A DNA stretch of 64,000 bases from Synechococcus sp. CCY 0621 (GTDB lineage: Bacteria; Cyanobacteriota; Cyanobacteriia; PCC-6307; Cyanobiaceae). The notes beneath the pieces are model-generated. The model was not told the origin of the DNA. It did no database searches and was given only the letters and a program-made list of their open reading frames with translations. Positions 37,240-46,426 of this stretch are shown here, one piece after another; within the stretch, counting starts at the first letter, position 1; each line of letters begins with the position of its first letter. The DNA lies in the NCBI RefSeq assembly GCF_019038465.1, contig NZ_JAFKRH010000038.1, positions 124,001 to 188,000 on the forward strand. Direction: 5' to 3'. Both the position numbers and the translations under genes were made by a program.

Positions 37240-38504
37240 CCTGCGTCCTGTTCCTGCTGGCGCAGCAGCGAACGGGCCCTGTGGGCCCGGTCCTCAGCCT
37301 CGGCCATCACCGTCTCCTTGGCGATCAGCAGCTCGCCGGCCGGACCTTCCAGCAGGGCCGTGTTGAGGGCGATGCGGCCCCGGGCGGGATCGATGGCGGT
37401 GATCAGGGCCTTGATGGCCTCCCCCTGCTGGAAGGCCTCGCGCAGGTCGCGCAGGACGCCGCCGGTGATGCAGGAGTGGTGCAGCAGGCCACTGACGCCG
37501 CCCAGATCGACGAAGTAGCCGTAGGGCTTGACCGAGGCCACATGACCTTCCACCAGCTGGCCCACCTCCAGGGTGGCGAAGCGGGCGGCGGTGGCGGCAC
37601 GCTTCTCGGAGAGCACCAGCTTGCGGGTCTCGGCATTGACCTCCAGGAAGGCGACCCCCAGGGTCTGGCCGACGAGGGCCTCATGGTTCTCGCCCTCGTT
37701 CAGCTGGGAGCGGGGGATGAAGCCGCGCAGCCCCTCCAGATCGCAGGTGACGCCACCGCGGTTGAAGCCGCTCACCTTGACCTGCACCACCTTGCCCTCC
37801 TTCTCCAGCTGGCGCACCTTCTCCCAGCTGTGGCGCAGGGCGAGGGCACGGGCGCTGATGGTCACCATGCCATCGGCGTTCTGCTCGCGGGTGACGAGCA
37901 CCTCGATCGGCAATCCCTTGGGGAAGCGCTCCTTGAGGTTCGTGATCACCCCGAGGCCGCACTCGCTCTTGGGCATGAAGCCGGGGGCCTTGCCACCGAT
38001 GTCCACATAGACACCGTCGCTTTCCATGCCGATCACCACCCCCTTGACCACCTCTCCGGTGGTGCCGACCGGAGCGTTCTCATCGAGGGCGGCGAGGAAA
38101 GCCTCTTCATCGAAATCGAAGTCATCCACGGTGCGGGCCTGGCGGGACGCCGCCGCAGGCGCGGCGTCGGCGGCAGCACGGCTGGCCGCAGGTGCCGAAC
38201 CGGCGCGGCGATCGGACGCCGGGCCGAGCAGGTCGGCCATGGTGAGGCCTTCGAGGCCATCCATGCTGAAGCGATCCTCGTCCGCCGGGGGGGACGAGGG
38301 CGGGCGCACAGGCGGGGCGGCCGGGCTCGACGCGGCAGGAACAGGGGGTGCTTCGGCCACCACCTCCTCCTCCTTCTTGATCATCAACACCTGGGGGGGT
38401 TTGCGCAGCGGCGCCGGGGCCGACCCGGAAGGCCTCGCCGGCGGCATCGGGCGCTGGGCGGGGTTCCTGGGCTGACGCGGCGCGGGGTTGCCGGTTCCTG
38501 CCAT
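37236..38504 (-). CDS. S1-domain RNA-binding protein (30S S1-like) with a long N-terminal extension
   Basis: A 422-residue protein. The first ~120 residues are Pro/Ala-rich and partly acidic. They are followed by three S1 motifs: GEVVKGVVIGMESDGVYVDI, GKVVQVKVSGFNRGGVTCDL and GQLVEGHVASVKPYGYFVDL. Between the last two lie FIPRSQLNEGE and KLVLSEKRA, typical of cyanobacterial S1 proteins. Cyanobacteria carry two S1-like proteins, and the long extension suggests the second type (Rps1b/Nbp1) rather than the compact Rps1a, but I cannot prove this. ATG 38504 was chosen over an upstream in-frame start. Confidence 0.88.
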   Translation of the reverse strand: MAGTGNPAPRQPRNPAQRPMPPARPSGSAPAPLRKPPQVLMIKKEEEVVAEAPPVPAASSPAAPPVRPPSSPPADEDRFSMDGLEGLTMADLLGPASDRRAGSAPAASRAAADAAPAAASRQARTVDDFDFDEEAFLAALDENAPVGTTGEVVKGVVIGMESDGVYVDIGGKAPGFMPKSECGLGVITNLKERFPKGLPIEVLVTREQNADGMVTISARALALRHSWEKVRQLEKEGKVVQVKVSGFNRGGVTCDLEGLRGFIPRSQLNEGENHEALVGQTLGVAFLEVNAETRKLVLSEKRAATAARFATLEVGQLVEGHVASVKPYGYFVDLGGVSGLLHHSCITGGVLRDLREAFQQGEAIKALITAIDPARGRIALNTALLEGPAGELLIAKETVMAEAEDRAHRARSLLRQQEQDAG

Positions 38505-38560
38505 GGAGGTCCTCAGCGAAGCACGGGGCTCCACACTGTACGAATCACCCGTTGAGGCCG

Positions 38561-39367
38561 ATGCCCCCCAGCACCGAGCGACGCCTCGCCAGTCTCAGCT
38601 GGACAGCGGTGCGTGACCAGGCCGCCCGACGGGGCAGCACGGTGGTGTGGCCGTTCGGAGCCATCGAGCAGCACGGCCCCCTGCTGCCCCTGGGCACCGA
38701 TGGCCTGTTCGCCGAACGGGTGGCTGAAGCGGTGCTGGAGCGGCTCGACCCCGACCTGCCGATCTGGCGGCTGCCGCTGCAGAGCATCGGCTTTTCACCG
38801 GAGCACCTGGGCTTCCCGGGAACCCTCAGCCTCCCGGCCGATCTGGTGATTGAGCTGGTGCGCAGCGTGGGCAAGGGGATCGCTGCGGCGGGCTTTCAGC
38901 GGTTGGTGCTGTTCAACGCCCATGGCGGCCAGATCGGCCTGCTGGAGGCGGCGGCGAGGGAACTGCGGGTGCTGGAACCCGGCCTGGCGGTCCTGCCCTG
39001 CTTCCTCTGGCGTGGCGCCGATGGCCTGGCAGAACTGATTCCCGAACCGGAACGCAGCACGGGGCTCCACGCCGGCCTGGCGGAGACCAGCCTGATGCTG
39101 TTTCTGGAGCCGGCCACCGTCGGGCCCGTGCCCGCCGCCGACGGACTGGCCGCCTCGCCACCACCTCCCACCGGCTGGAGCCTGGAGGGGGCCTGCCCCT
39201 GTGCCTGGCTCACGGAGGAACTGAGCTCCAGTGGCGTCATCGGTGATCCCAGCGATGCCAGCGACGACCTCGGCCGCAAACTCTTTCTGCGCCTGGTGGG
39301 CAGCTGGGAGCGGCGCCTCGACGCGCTGGTACGCAGCGACTGGCCACCGACTTCCGGCAGAGCATGA
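38561..39367 (+). CDS. creatininase-family amidohydrolase
   Basis: A 268-residue protein. VWPFGAIEQHGPLLPLGTDG carries the Glu, His and Asp metal ligands, LVLFNAHGGQIGLLEAAARE is the second signature, and the metal-binding Glu is in GLHAGLAETSLML. This is the fold of creatininase and of MftE/FAPy-amidohydrolases; the cyanobacterial substrate is unknown. ATG 38561 fits; a TTG at 38552 is in frame. It precedes ado by 35 bases and may share its transcript. Confidence 0.87.
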   Translation: MPPSTERRLASLSWTAVRDQAARRGSTVVWPFGAIEQHGPLLPLGTDGLFAERVAEAVLERLDPDLPIWRLPLQSIGFSPEHLGFPGTLSLPADLVIELVRSVGKGIAAAGFQRLVLFNAHGGQIGLLEAAARELRVLEPGLAVLPCFLWRGADGLAELIPEPERSTGLHAGLAETSLMLFLEPATVGPVPAADGLAASPPPPTGWSLEGACPCAWLTEELSSSGVIGDPSDASDDLGRKLFLRLVGSWERRLDALVRSDWPPTSGRA

Positions 39368-39402
39368 CTAGAGTCGTCTGATTGCCTGAGCCTGCGGTTC
39401 CC

Positions 39403-40134
39403 ATGCCCACCCTCGAAACCACCACGACCGTTGATTCCGCACTGGGCCCGCTCGAGGGGAACGAACTTCCCGACTTCACCACCGCCACCTACAAGGACGC
39501 CTACAGCCGCATCAACGCGATCGTGATCGAAGGCGAGCAGGAGGCCCATGACAACTACATCTCGCTGGGGACGCTGCTTCCCGACCAGGCCGAGGAGCTG
39601 ACCCGTCTGGCCCGCATGGAGCTGAAGCACATGAAGGGCTTCACCGCCTGCGCCAACAACCTGGGCGTCACCGCCGACATGCCCTTCGCCCAGGAGTTCT
39701 TCTCCCCCCTGCGCAACAATTTCCAGGCGGCCCTCAAGGACGGCAAGGTGGTCACCTGCCTGCTGATCCAGGCCCTGCTGATCGAAGCTTTCGCCATCTC
39801 GGCCTATCACATCTATATCCCTGTGGCCGATCCTTTCGCCCGCAAGATCACCGAAGGGGTCGTCAAGGATGAGTACACCCACCTCAACTACGGCCAGGAG
39901 TGGCTCAAGGCCCACCTGGAGGAGTCCCGCGCCGAGCTGGAGCAGGCCAACCGCGACAACCTTCCCCATGTGCGTCGGATGCTCGATCGGGTCGCCGCCG
40001 ATGCCGCCGTCCTGCACATGGAGAAGGAAGACCTGATCGAGGATTTCCTGATCGCCTACCAGGACGCCCTCACGGACATCGGCTTCACCCCTCGGGAGAT
40101 CGCCCGCATGGCTGCCGCGGCCCTGGTGGGCTGA
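39403..40134 (+). CDS. ado: aldehyde-deformylating oxygenase (alkane synthase)
   Basis: A ferritin-like di-iron enzyme converting fatty aldehydes to alkanes plus formate. 243 residues, the normal length. The di-iron ligands are visible: [27 protein letters not shown] (E-x2-H), [15 protein letters not shown] and [15 protein letters not shown] (E-x2-H). It forms the classic pair with acyl-ACP reductase 82 bases downstream. Cyanobacterial alkanes partition into thylakoid membranes. Confidence 0.98.
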   Translation: MPTLETTTTVDSALGPLEGNELPDFTTATYKDAYSRINAIVIEGEQEAHDNYISLGTLLPDQAEELTRLARMELKHMKGFTACANNLGVTADMPFAQEFFSPLRNNFQAALKDGKVVTCLLIQALLIEAFAISAYHIYIPVADPFARKITEGVVKDEYTHLNYGQEWLKAHLEESRAELEQANRDNLPHVRRMLDRVAADAAVLHMEKEDLIEDFLIAYQDALTDIGFTPREIARMAAAALVG

Positions 40135-40216
40135 GCCAACGGCTCAAGCTCAGCGGGAGAGGATGTAGCGTCGGCGACATCCGGCCCCATCAGCGCCGCC
40201 GCATTCCTGTTTCTGC

Positions 40217-41266
40217 ATGTTCGGCCTCATCGGTCATTCCACCAGCTTCGAGTCGGCGCGCAACCTGGCGCGAAGCCTCGGTTTTGAGGAGTACGCCGAT
40301 GGGGATCTGGACATGTGGTGCAGCGCTCCGCCCCAGTTGGTGGAAAGGATCAGCGTCACCAGCCCCACGGGCAAGCGCATTGAAGGGGCCTACATCGACT
40401 CGGTGTTTGTGCCCGAAATGCTGAGCCGCTTCAAGACGGCGAAGCGCAAGGTGCTGAATGCCATGGAGCTGGCCCAGAAAAACGGCATCGACATCACCGC
40501 CCTGGGTGGCTTCACGTCGATCATTTTCGAGGACTTCAAGCTGCTCAGGGAGCAGCAGGTGCGTGCCACCACCCTGGACTGGCAGCGCTTCACCACGGGC
40601 AACACCCACACCGCCTGGGTGATCTGCCGCCAGGTGGAGGAGAACGCCCCACGGCTGGGCATCGACCTGCGGCGGGCGAAGGTGGCCGTGGTGGGCGCCA
40701 GCGGTGACATCGGCAGTGCCGTCTGCCGTTGGCTCTCCCAACGCACCGGCGTCCAGGAACTGCTGCTGGTGGCCCGCCGGCCCCAGCCCCTGGCCGATCT
40801 CCAGCAGGAGCTGGGCGGTGGCCGCATCCTTGCCCTGGACGAGGCCCTGGACGAGGCGGATGTGGTGGTGTGGGTCGCCAGCCTGGCCCAGGCCAGCAGC
40901 CTCGATCCCAGCCGCCTGCGCCGTCCCTGCCTGATGATCGATGGCGGCTACCCCAAGAATCTGGACACCAAGGCCAGCGGCGATGGCATCCACGTGTTGA
41001 AGGGGGGCATCGTCGCCTTCGGCTCCGACATCGGCTGGCAGATGATGGAGGCGGCGGACATGGCCAACCCCCAGCGTGAGATGTTCGCCTGCTTCGCCGA
41101 AGCGATGCTGCTGGAGTTCGAAGGCCTGCACACCAACTTCAGCTGGGGCCGCAACAACATCACCCTGGAGAAGATGGATCTGATCGGCGCCGCCTCACTT
41201 CGCCACGGTTTCCAGGCCCTGAGCCTGGAAACCCCAGCACCGGTCCCCAGCCTCTCCTCGACCTGA
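40217..41266 (+). CDS. aar: long-chain acyl-ACP reductase
   Basis: Reduces acyl-ACP to fatty aldehyde with NADPH, the substrate of ado. 349 residues starting [39 protein letters not shown] precedes the Rossmann loop ([20 protein letters not shown]), and [15 protein letters not shown] lies near the active-site region. It is followed 38 bases later by accA. The order ado-aar-accA is common in cyanobacteria and groups acyl-chain production with consumption. Confidence 0.98.
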   Translation: MFGLIGHSTSFESARNLARSLGFEEYADGDLDMWCSAPPQLVERISVTSPTGKRIEGAYIDSVFVPEMLSRFKTAKRKVLNAMELAQKNGIDITALGGFTSIIFEDFKLLREQQVRATTLDWQRFTTGNTHTAWVICRQVEENAPRLGIDLRRAKVAVVGASGDIGSAVCRWLSQRTGVQELLLVARRPQPLADLQQELGGGRILALDEALDEADVVVWVASLAQASSLDPSRLRRPCLMIDGGYPKNLDTKASGDGIHVLKGGIVAFGSDIGWQMMEAADMANPQREMFACFAEAMLLEFEGLHTNFSWGRNNITLEKMDLIGAASLRHGFQALSLETPAPVPSLSST

Positions 41267-41304
41267 TTTCCTCTCCACCTTCTCCGTCCCCTGCTCCTCC
41301 AACC

Positions 41305-42294
41305 ATGGCCCGCCGCGTCCTGCTGGACTTCGAGAAACCACTGGTGGAGCTGGAGGAGCAGATCGAGCAGATCCGCCAGCTGGCCCGCGATTCCGAAGTC
41401 GATGTGAGCCAGCAGCTGCTGCAGCTGGAAACCCTCGCCACCCGGCGCCGCGAGGAGATCTTCAACTCCCTCAGCCCGGCCCAGAAGATCCAGGTGGCCC
41501 GCCACCCCCAGCGGCCCAGCACCCTCGATTACATCCAGGTCATCACCGACGAGTGGATCGAGCTGCACGGCGACCGCCGCGGCAACGACGACCGCGCCCT
41601 GGTGGGCGGTGTGGGACGCATCGGCGACCAGGCGGTGGTGCTGCTCGGCCACCAGAAGGGCCGGGACATGAAGGAGAACGTGGCCCGCAACTTCGGCATG
41701 GCCTCGCCCGGTGGCTACCGCAAGGCGATGCGGCTGATGGACCACGCCGACCGCTTCCGTCTGCCGATCCTCAGCTTCATCGACACCCCCGGCGCCTACG
41801 CCGGGGTCAAGGCCGAGGAGGAGGGCCAGGGCGAAGCGATCGCCGTCAACCTGCGCGAAATGTTCCGCCTGCGGGTGCCCATCATCGCCGTGGTGATCGG
41901 TGAGGGGGGCTCCGGCGGCGCCCTCGGCATCGGGGTGGCCGATCGGCTGCTGATGTTCGAGCACAGCGTCTACACCGTGGCCAGCCCCGAAGCCTGCGCT
42001 TCGATCCTGTGGCGCGATGCGGCCAAAGCGCCCGCCGCCGCCGAGGCCCTGCGCATCACCGCTGCCGACCTGCTGCAGCTGGGGCTGGTGGATGCCCTGC
42101 TGAAGGAACCCTCCGGGGGCAACCACTGGGCGCCGATGCAGGCCGCCGAGACGCTGCGCGCAGCCCTGCTGGGGCAGCTCGCCGAGCTGCAGACCTGCAG
42201 CGAATCCGCCCTGCTGGAGGCCCGTTACGCCAAGTTCCGGCGCATGGGCCAGGTTCTGGAGGGGGCGGCGACGGATCCCGCCTTCGCGCCGTAG
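41305..42294 (+). CDS. accA: acetyl-CoA carboxylase carboxyltransferase subunit alpha
   Basis: Half of the transcarboxylase that makes malonyl-CoA. 329 residues. [20 protein letters not shown] is the N-terminal coiled helix, [20 protein letters not shown] is the family signature, and the carboxyltransferase core contains [34 protein letters not shown] and [17 protein letters not shown]. The biotin carboxylase, biotin carrier and beta subunits are not in this window. Confidence 0.98.
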   Translation: MARRVLLDFEKPLVELEEQIEQIRQLARDSEVDVSQQLLQLETLATRRREEIFNSLSPAQKIQVARHPQRPSTLDYIQVITDEWIELHGDRRGNDDRALVGGVGRIGDQAVVLLGHQKGRDMKENVARNFGMASPGGYRKAMRLMDHADRFRLPILSFIDTPGAYAGVKAEEEGQGEAIAVNLREMFRLRVPIIAVVIGEGGSGGALGIGVADRLLMFEHSVYTVASPEACASILWRDAAKAPAAAEALRITAADLLQLGLVDALLKEPSGGNHWAPMQAAETLRAALLGQLAELQTCSESALLEARYAKFRRMGQVLEGAATDPAFAP

Positions 42295-42319
42295 GGTTGA
42301 GCCACTGCCTGCCTGCCCG

Positions 42320-43030
42320 TTGCCCGCTGCCCTGATCACCGGTGCCTCCCGCGGCATCGGCGCTGCCGCCGCCCGCCGCTTTGCCGCCGAGGGCTACGAC
42401 CTCCTGCTGGTGGCCCGAGGCCGTGCCGATCTCGATCAGCTCGCTGAGGACCTGCGCGGGACGAGCCGGCGCGTCGAAACCCTGGCCCTTGACCTGACCC
42501 AGGTGGAGGCCATCCCCGGCGCGATGGCCGAGCTGCTCGGGCGAGGGCTGCAACCTTCGGTCGTGATCAACAACGCCGGTGCCGCCTGGACCGGCCCGTT
42601 GGCGGCCATGCCCATCGAGCGCTGGCAGTGGCTCCTGCAGCTCAACCTCACCAGTGTCTTCCAGGTCTGCCAGGCGGTGCTGCCCGGCCTGCGCCAGGCC
42701 GGTGGCGGTCGGATCATCAACGTCAGCAGCCATGCCGCCCGTCATGCCTTCCCGGACTGGGGGGCCTACTGCGTCAGCAAGGCCGCCCTGGCATCCTTCA
42801 GCCGCTGCCTTGAGGCGGAGGAACGGGCCGCCGGCATCGCCGTGAGCACCCTCACCCTGGGGGCGGTGAATACACCTCTCTGGGACAGTGAAACCGTCCA
42901 CAGTTCCTTCGACCGACGTGCCATGCTTTCAGCGGAGCAGGCGGCTGAATCCCTGCTCTACCTTGCGCGGCAACCCAACAGCCAGACGGTTGAGGACCTC
43001 ACCCTGATGCCAGCCGCCGGAGCCTTCTAA
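42320..43030 (+). CDS. short-chain dehydrogenase/reductase
   Basis: A 236-residue classical SDR from a TTG start. ALITGASRGIGAAAARRFAA is the TGxxxGIG cofactor loop, VVINNAGAAWTGPLA is the NNAG motif, the catalytic Ser is in IINVSSHAARH, and Tyr-x3-Lys is YCVSKAAL. The substrate is unknown; FabG-like or carbonyl-reductase activity is possible, and the position after accA hints at lipid metabolism. folE follows after eight bases. Confidence 0.9.
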   Translation: MPAALITGASRGIGAAAARRFAAEGYDLLLVARGRADLDQLAEDLRGTSRRVETLALDLTQVEAIPGAMAELLGRGLQPSVVINNAGAAWTGPLAAMPIERWQWLLQLNLTSVFQVCQAVLPGLRQAGGGRIINVSSHAARHAFPDWGAYCVSKAALASFSRCLEAEERAAGIAVSTLTLGAVNTPLWDSETVHSSFDRRAMLSAEQAAESLLYLARQPNSQTVEDLTLMPAAGAF

Positions 43031-43038
43031 TCCCCCCT

Positions 43039-43782
43039 ATGACATCCACCCTTCCCAGCGGCCTCAGCGCCCGTCAGGCCGCTCCCGTCACGACTCCCAT
43101 TCCTGTCAGCCTGCGGATCCGCGAGCGACTGCAGAAGGAAGGTGTGCCGTTTCTGGCCAACGACAACATTTCCGAGCACCTGCGCGAGGGAGAGCTCGAC
43201 CAGCTGGAGATCGAAGTCGCCGGCAAGGTGCGCGACCTGCTCCGCAGCCTTGTGATCGATATCGATAACGACCACAACACCGAGGAGACGGCCGAACGGG
43301 TGGCCAAGATGTATCTCCATGAGGTGTTCAAGGGTCGCTACCACGAGCAACCCAAGATCGCCAGCTTCCCCAACGTGAAGCAGCTTGATGAGATCTACAC
43401 GGTGGGGCCCATCTCCATCCGCTCTGCCTGTTCCCACCATCTGGTACCGATCCTTGGCAACTGCTGGATCGGGATCAAGCCCGGTGAACGGGTGATCGGC
43501 CTTTCGAAGTTCTCCCGGGTGGCCGACTGGGTGTTCTCACGGCCCCACATCCAGGAGGAGGCCGTGATCATCCTCGCCGATGAGATCGAACGCCTCTGTG
43601 AGCCCCTCGGCCTGGCGATCCTTGTCAAAGCCCAGCACTACTGCATGAAATGGCGCGGGGTGAAGGAACCCCAGACCAGCATGGTGAACTCCGTCGTGCG
43701 CGGTGATTTCCGCCACGACCCCAGCCTCAAGCAGGAGTTCTTCGAACTCGTGCGTCAGCAGGAGTCCATGCTCGGCAACTGA
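43039..43782 (+). CDS. folE: GTP cyclohydrolase I
   Basis: Converts GTP to dihydroneopterin triphosphate for folate (and pterin) synthesis. 247 residues with a ~35-residue variable N-terminus. The core has TAERVAKMYLHEVFKGRYHE, SACSHHLVPILGNCWIG with the zinc Cys and His, LSKFSRVADWVFSRPHIQEE, and QHYCMKWRGVKE with the second zinc Cys. It ends the plus-strand run beginning at 38.56 kb and converges on a minus-strand secreted protein. Confidence 0.98.
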   Translation: MTSTLPSGLSARQAAPVTTPIPVSLRIRERLQKEGVPFLANDNISEHLREGELDQLEIEVAGKVRDLLRSLVIDIDNDHNTEETAERVAKMYLHEVFKGRYHEQPKIASFPNVKQLDEIYTVGPISIRSACSHHLVPILGNCWIGIKPGERVIGLSKFSRVADWVFSRPHIQEEAVIILADEIERLCEPLGLAILVKAQHYCMKWRGVKEPQTSMVNSVVRGDFRHDPSLKQEFFELVRQQESMLGN

Positions 43783-43797
43783 GCCGCTGGCCGGCGC

Positions 43798-44385
43798 TCA
43801 GGTTCCCGGCCGGCCCATGATCGGCCCCACCACCTGGGACACGCTGCGCTGGCTGCCGGACGCGGTCGGAACGGCCACCACCACCATCACCTGGTAGGCC
43901 ACGTCCGCCGGCGTCAGAGCATAGGTGGGGCCGCTGGCCCCCTCAATGAGCTGCCAGTTGCGACGGCCGGGGGCCAGGCGGTACCAATGGAACGCACTGG
44001 GGGGAAGGGCCGTCAGCAGATCTGCCGTGGCCGTGGCCTGCAGCAGGGCCCCCTGACGGGCCTCCCCCTGCAGCAGCAGCTGGTTCAGCCCAGCGATCCG
44101 CTGCTCCACCGCCCCTTCGATCTGCTGGTCGCCGGCGATCTCCTGGCGCAGCACCTGGATCTGCTGCTGGGGGTCGGCCGTGATCCCCGGCACACACTGC
44201 AGTGTCCCCTGCACCAGCTGGCAGCCCACCAGGTCCTGGGCCTTGAAGCCGGCACCTGGCCCGATCACAAGCAGCAGGCCCAGGGGCAGGGCGGCACGAA
44301 CGCTGAGGGCGCGACGAAGGAAGGACAAAAGGGGCTCAGGGAGTCGGACTGCACCGATCCTGCACCCGGCAGCGCCAAACGCCAA
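43798..44385 (-). CDS. conserved secreted hypothetical protein
   Basis: Up to 195 residues. TTG at 44385 or TTG at 44328 (giving LSFLRRALSVRAALPLGLLL, a clear signal or anchor) could start it. The mature part has two cysteines (VGCQLVQGTLQCVPG), a Gln-rich helical region (QQQIQVLRQEIAGDQQIEGA), then a beta-rich C-terminal domain (SAFHWYRLAPGRRNWQLIEG, YALTPADVAYQVMVVV). No family recognised. It directly follows the trpF stop. Confidence 0.65.
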   Translation of the reverse strand: MAFGAAGCRIGAVRLPEPLLSFLRRALSVRAALPLGLLLVIGPGAGFKAQDLVGCQLVQGTLQCVPGITADPQQQIQVLRQEIAGDQQIEGAVEQRIAGLNQLLLQGEARQGALLQATATADLLTALPPSAFHWYRLAPGRRNWQLIEGASGPTYALTPADVAYQVMVVVAVPTASGSQRSVSQVVGPIMGRPGT

Positions 44386-45048
44386 TCAACCGGTGGGGGA
44401 TCCACGCACCGCCGCCAGCAGGGCCGCGACCCGGGCCAGGTTCTTGACGCCGGGGCGATCCTCCAGGGCACTGGAGGCATCCAGACCATCGGGCTGCAGG
44501 CGGTCCAGCAGCTCGGCCACCGTCTCGGGGCCGACGCCACCGGCCAGCCACCAGGGGAAGGCCGGGCGGAAACCTTCCAGCCAGTCGGTGGGGATCCGGT
44601 GCCCGGTGCCCCCCAGCTGGCCGGGTTGCCAGGCATCGAGTAACAGGGCCTCCACCACCCCGGCATAGGCGGCCGCCAACTCCAGATCCTCGGGGGTGCG
44701 CACCCGCAGGGCCTTCCAGAGGCGGACACCCAGTCGCTGGGCCAGCTCGCGGCAGCGCTCCACGCTTTCACGGCCATGCAGCTGCAGCACCGCATGACCC
44801 CGGCCCGCGCCCAGTTCCTCCAGCTGGTCGTCGGAGGGATCGGCCACGACCAGCACACCGAAGCAGTCGCCACCGCCGCCGGCCATGGCGGCGAAAAGCT
44901 CGGGCCGCTGCGCCGGTGGAACGAAGCGGGGCGAGCTGGGAACGGCGATGACCCCGATCGCGTCCACCCCCATCGCAGCGATGGCGGTGGCCTGGGCCGG
45001 CTCCCTGAGCCCACAGACCTTCAGCAGCGGGGAGGAAACCAGAACCAG
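44386..45048 (-). CDS. trpF: phosphoribosylanthranilate isomerase, non-canonical start
   Basis: Third step of tryptophan synthesis, a TIM barrel. The frame after LLKVCGL, which holds the catalytic Cys, continues AATAYAGV-type strands: IGVIAVPSSPRFVPP, AVLQLHGRESVERC, PWWLAGGVGPETVAELL (catalytic Asp appears in LDASSALEDRPGVKN). The first ATG in frame (44973) would remove the essential KVCG strand. Between it and the upstream in-frame stop (45067-45069) there is no ATG, GTG or TTG, only CTG codons at 45048, 45042, 45027 and 45024. I place the start at CTG 45048; the exact codon is uncertain. Confidence 0.88.
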   Translation of the reverse strand: MVLVSSPLLKVCGLREPAQATAIAAMGVDAIGVIAVPSSPRFVPPAQRPELFAAMAGGGGDCFGVLVVADPSDDQLEELGAGRGHAVLQLHGRESVERCRELAQRLGVRLWKALRVRTPEDLELAAAYAGVVEALLLDAWQPGQLGGTGHRIPTDWLEGFRPAFPWWLAGGVGPETVAELLDRLQPDGLDASSALEDRPGVKNLARVAALLAAVRGSPTG

Positions 45049-45115
45049 GTCGGCCGGGCCGCCTTTCTAGGATGGACGCGATCTCTCCGGCCACGGCCGG
45101 ATCACTGCCCGGACG

Positions 45116-46426
45116 GTGCCCGTGGGTGAAGGCTGGCAATTGCTGACGATCCGCGGCATTCCCCTGCGCATCCACCCGAGCTGGTTCGTGATCCTGCTGC
45201 TGGCCACCCTGGGGTTCCAGCAGCAGTACGCCCTCAGCCTCCGCGGCCAGCTCTCGCCGGCGGCGCTCTGGGCCGTGGCCCTGGTCACCTCCCTGGCCCT
45301 GTTCGTTTCCGTGCTGCTGCATGAACTGGGCCACTCCCTGGTGGCCCTGCGGCAGGGGGTGAAGGTGAAATCGATCACCCTCTTCCTGCTGGGGGGGGTG
45401 GCCAGTGTGGAGCGGGAATGCTCCACCGCCCGCGGTGCCCTGATGGTGGCGGCGGCAGGACCGGCGGTGAGCCTGGTGCTGGGCATCGGCCTGCTGGCCT
45501 CCACCCATGCCGCCAGCCACCTCACCCCGGTGCTGGGCCAGGTGGTGGAACGGCTTGGCGCCCTCAACCTGATCCTGGGGCTGTTCAACCTGCTGCCCGG
45601 CCTGCCCCTGGATGGGGGTCTGATCGTCAAGGCCCTGGTCTGGGAGTTTTCCGGCAGCCAGCGGCGGGGTGTGGAGGTGGCCAATGCCTGCGGCCGGTTC
45701 CTGTCGCTGTTCGCCGTGGGGATGGGCACGGTGCTGCTGCTGCGGGGTGGCGGCATCGGCGGAGCCTGGCTGATCCTGCTGGGCTGGTTCGGCCTTGGGG
45801 CGGCCCGCAACCAGAAGCAGATGCTGGTCGTCCAGCAGGCCCTCAAGGATCTCAAGGTCAGGGATGTGGCACAGCGCCGCTTCCGGGTGCTGGAGGCCGA
45901 CACCAGCCTGCGGGAGCTGAGCCGGATTCGCCTCGGCACCGCCCCACCGATCGCCGAGGCCGGCGAGGGTGCCGCACCGGCCGCAAAGGACGCCAACGGC
46001 CCAGCGGAGTGGCTGCTCGTCTGCGACCGGGGCCGCTGGCAGGGGGTCATCGACGACACCCCCCTCCAGGCCCTGCCGGTGCAGACCTGGGACAGGGAAC
46101 GGGTGGGCGACCATCTCCAGCCCCTCTCCAGCCTGCCCTCGATCCCCGAATCGGCCCCGCTCTGGCAGGCCGCCCTCCAGCTCGAAGACGGCGACCACCA
46201 GCGGCTTCTGGTCCTGAGTCCGGCCGGTCTGCCCTGCGGCACCGTGGAGCGTCCCGAACTCGGCGACGCGGTGCTGAAGAAGCTGGGCCTGCGGCTGCCC
46301 GCCAATCTGCTCTCCGCCGCCCGGCGTGAGAACGGCTACCCCCTCGGCATGGCCCTGGGTCAGGTGGCCCGCGGCATGGTCAGCTCGGGGGAGGTGTCCC
46401 TGCTCACCGACAAGGTCGCCCGATAA
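45116..46426 (+). CDS. site-2-protease-like M50 metalloprotease
   Basis: A 436-residue polytopic protease. ITLFLLGGVASVERE follows SVLLHELGHSLVALRQGV (HExxH zinc site), and NLLPGLPLDGGLIVKALVWE provides the third ligand Asp (NxxPxxxLDG), so the active site is complete. There are about six membrane segments. The soluble C-terminal ~190 residues (from NQKQMLVVQQALKDLKVRDV) resemble a degenerate CBS pair, as in group III S2P proteins. GTG 45116 or GTG 45122 are candidate starts. It is divergent from trpF and overlaps the convergent lipoate ligase by 67 bases. Confidence 0.9.
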   Translation: MPVGEGWQLLTIRGIPLRIHPSWFVILLLATLGFQQQYALSLRGQLSPAALWAVALVTSLALFVSVLLHELGHSLVALRQGVKVKSITLFLLGGVASVERECSTARGALMVAAAGPAVSLVLGIGLLASTHAASHLTPVLGQVVERLGALNLILGLFNLLPGLPLDGGLIVKALVWEFSGSQRRGVEVANACGRFLSLFAVGMGTVLLLRGGGIGGAWLILLGWFGLGAARNQKQMLVVQQALKDLKVRDVAQRRFRVLEADTSLRELSRIRLGTAPPIAEAGEGAAPAAKDANGPAEWLLVCDRGRWQGVIDDTPLQALPVQTWDRERVGDHLQPLSSLPSIPESAPLWQAALQLEDGDHQRLLVLSPAGLPCGTVERPELGDAVLKKLGLRLPANLLSAARRENGYPLGMALGQVARGMVSSGEVSLLTDKVAR

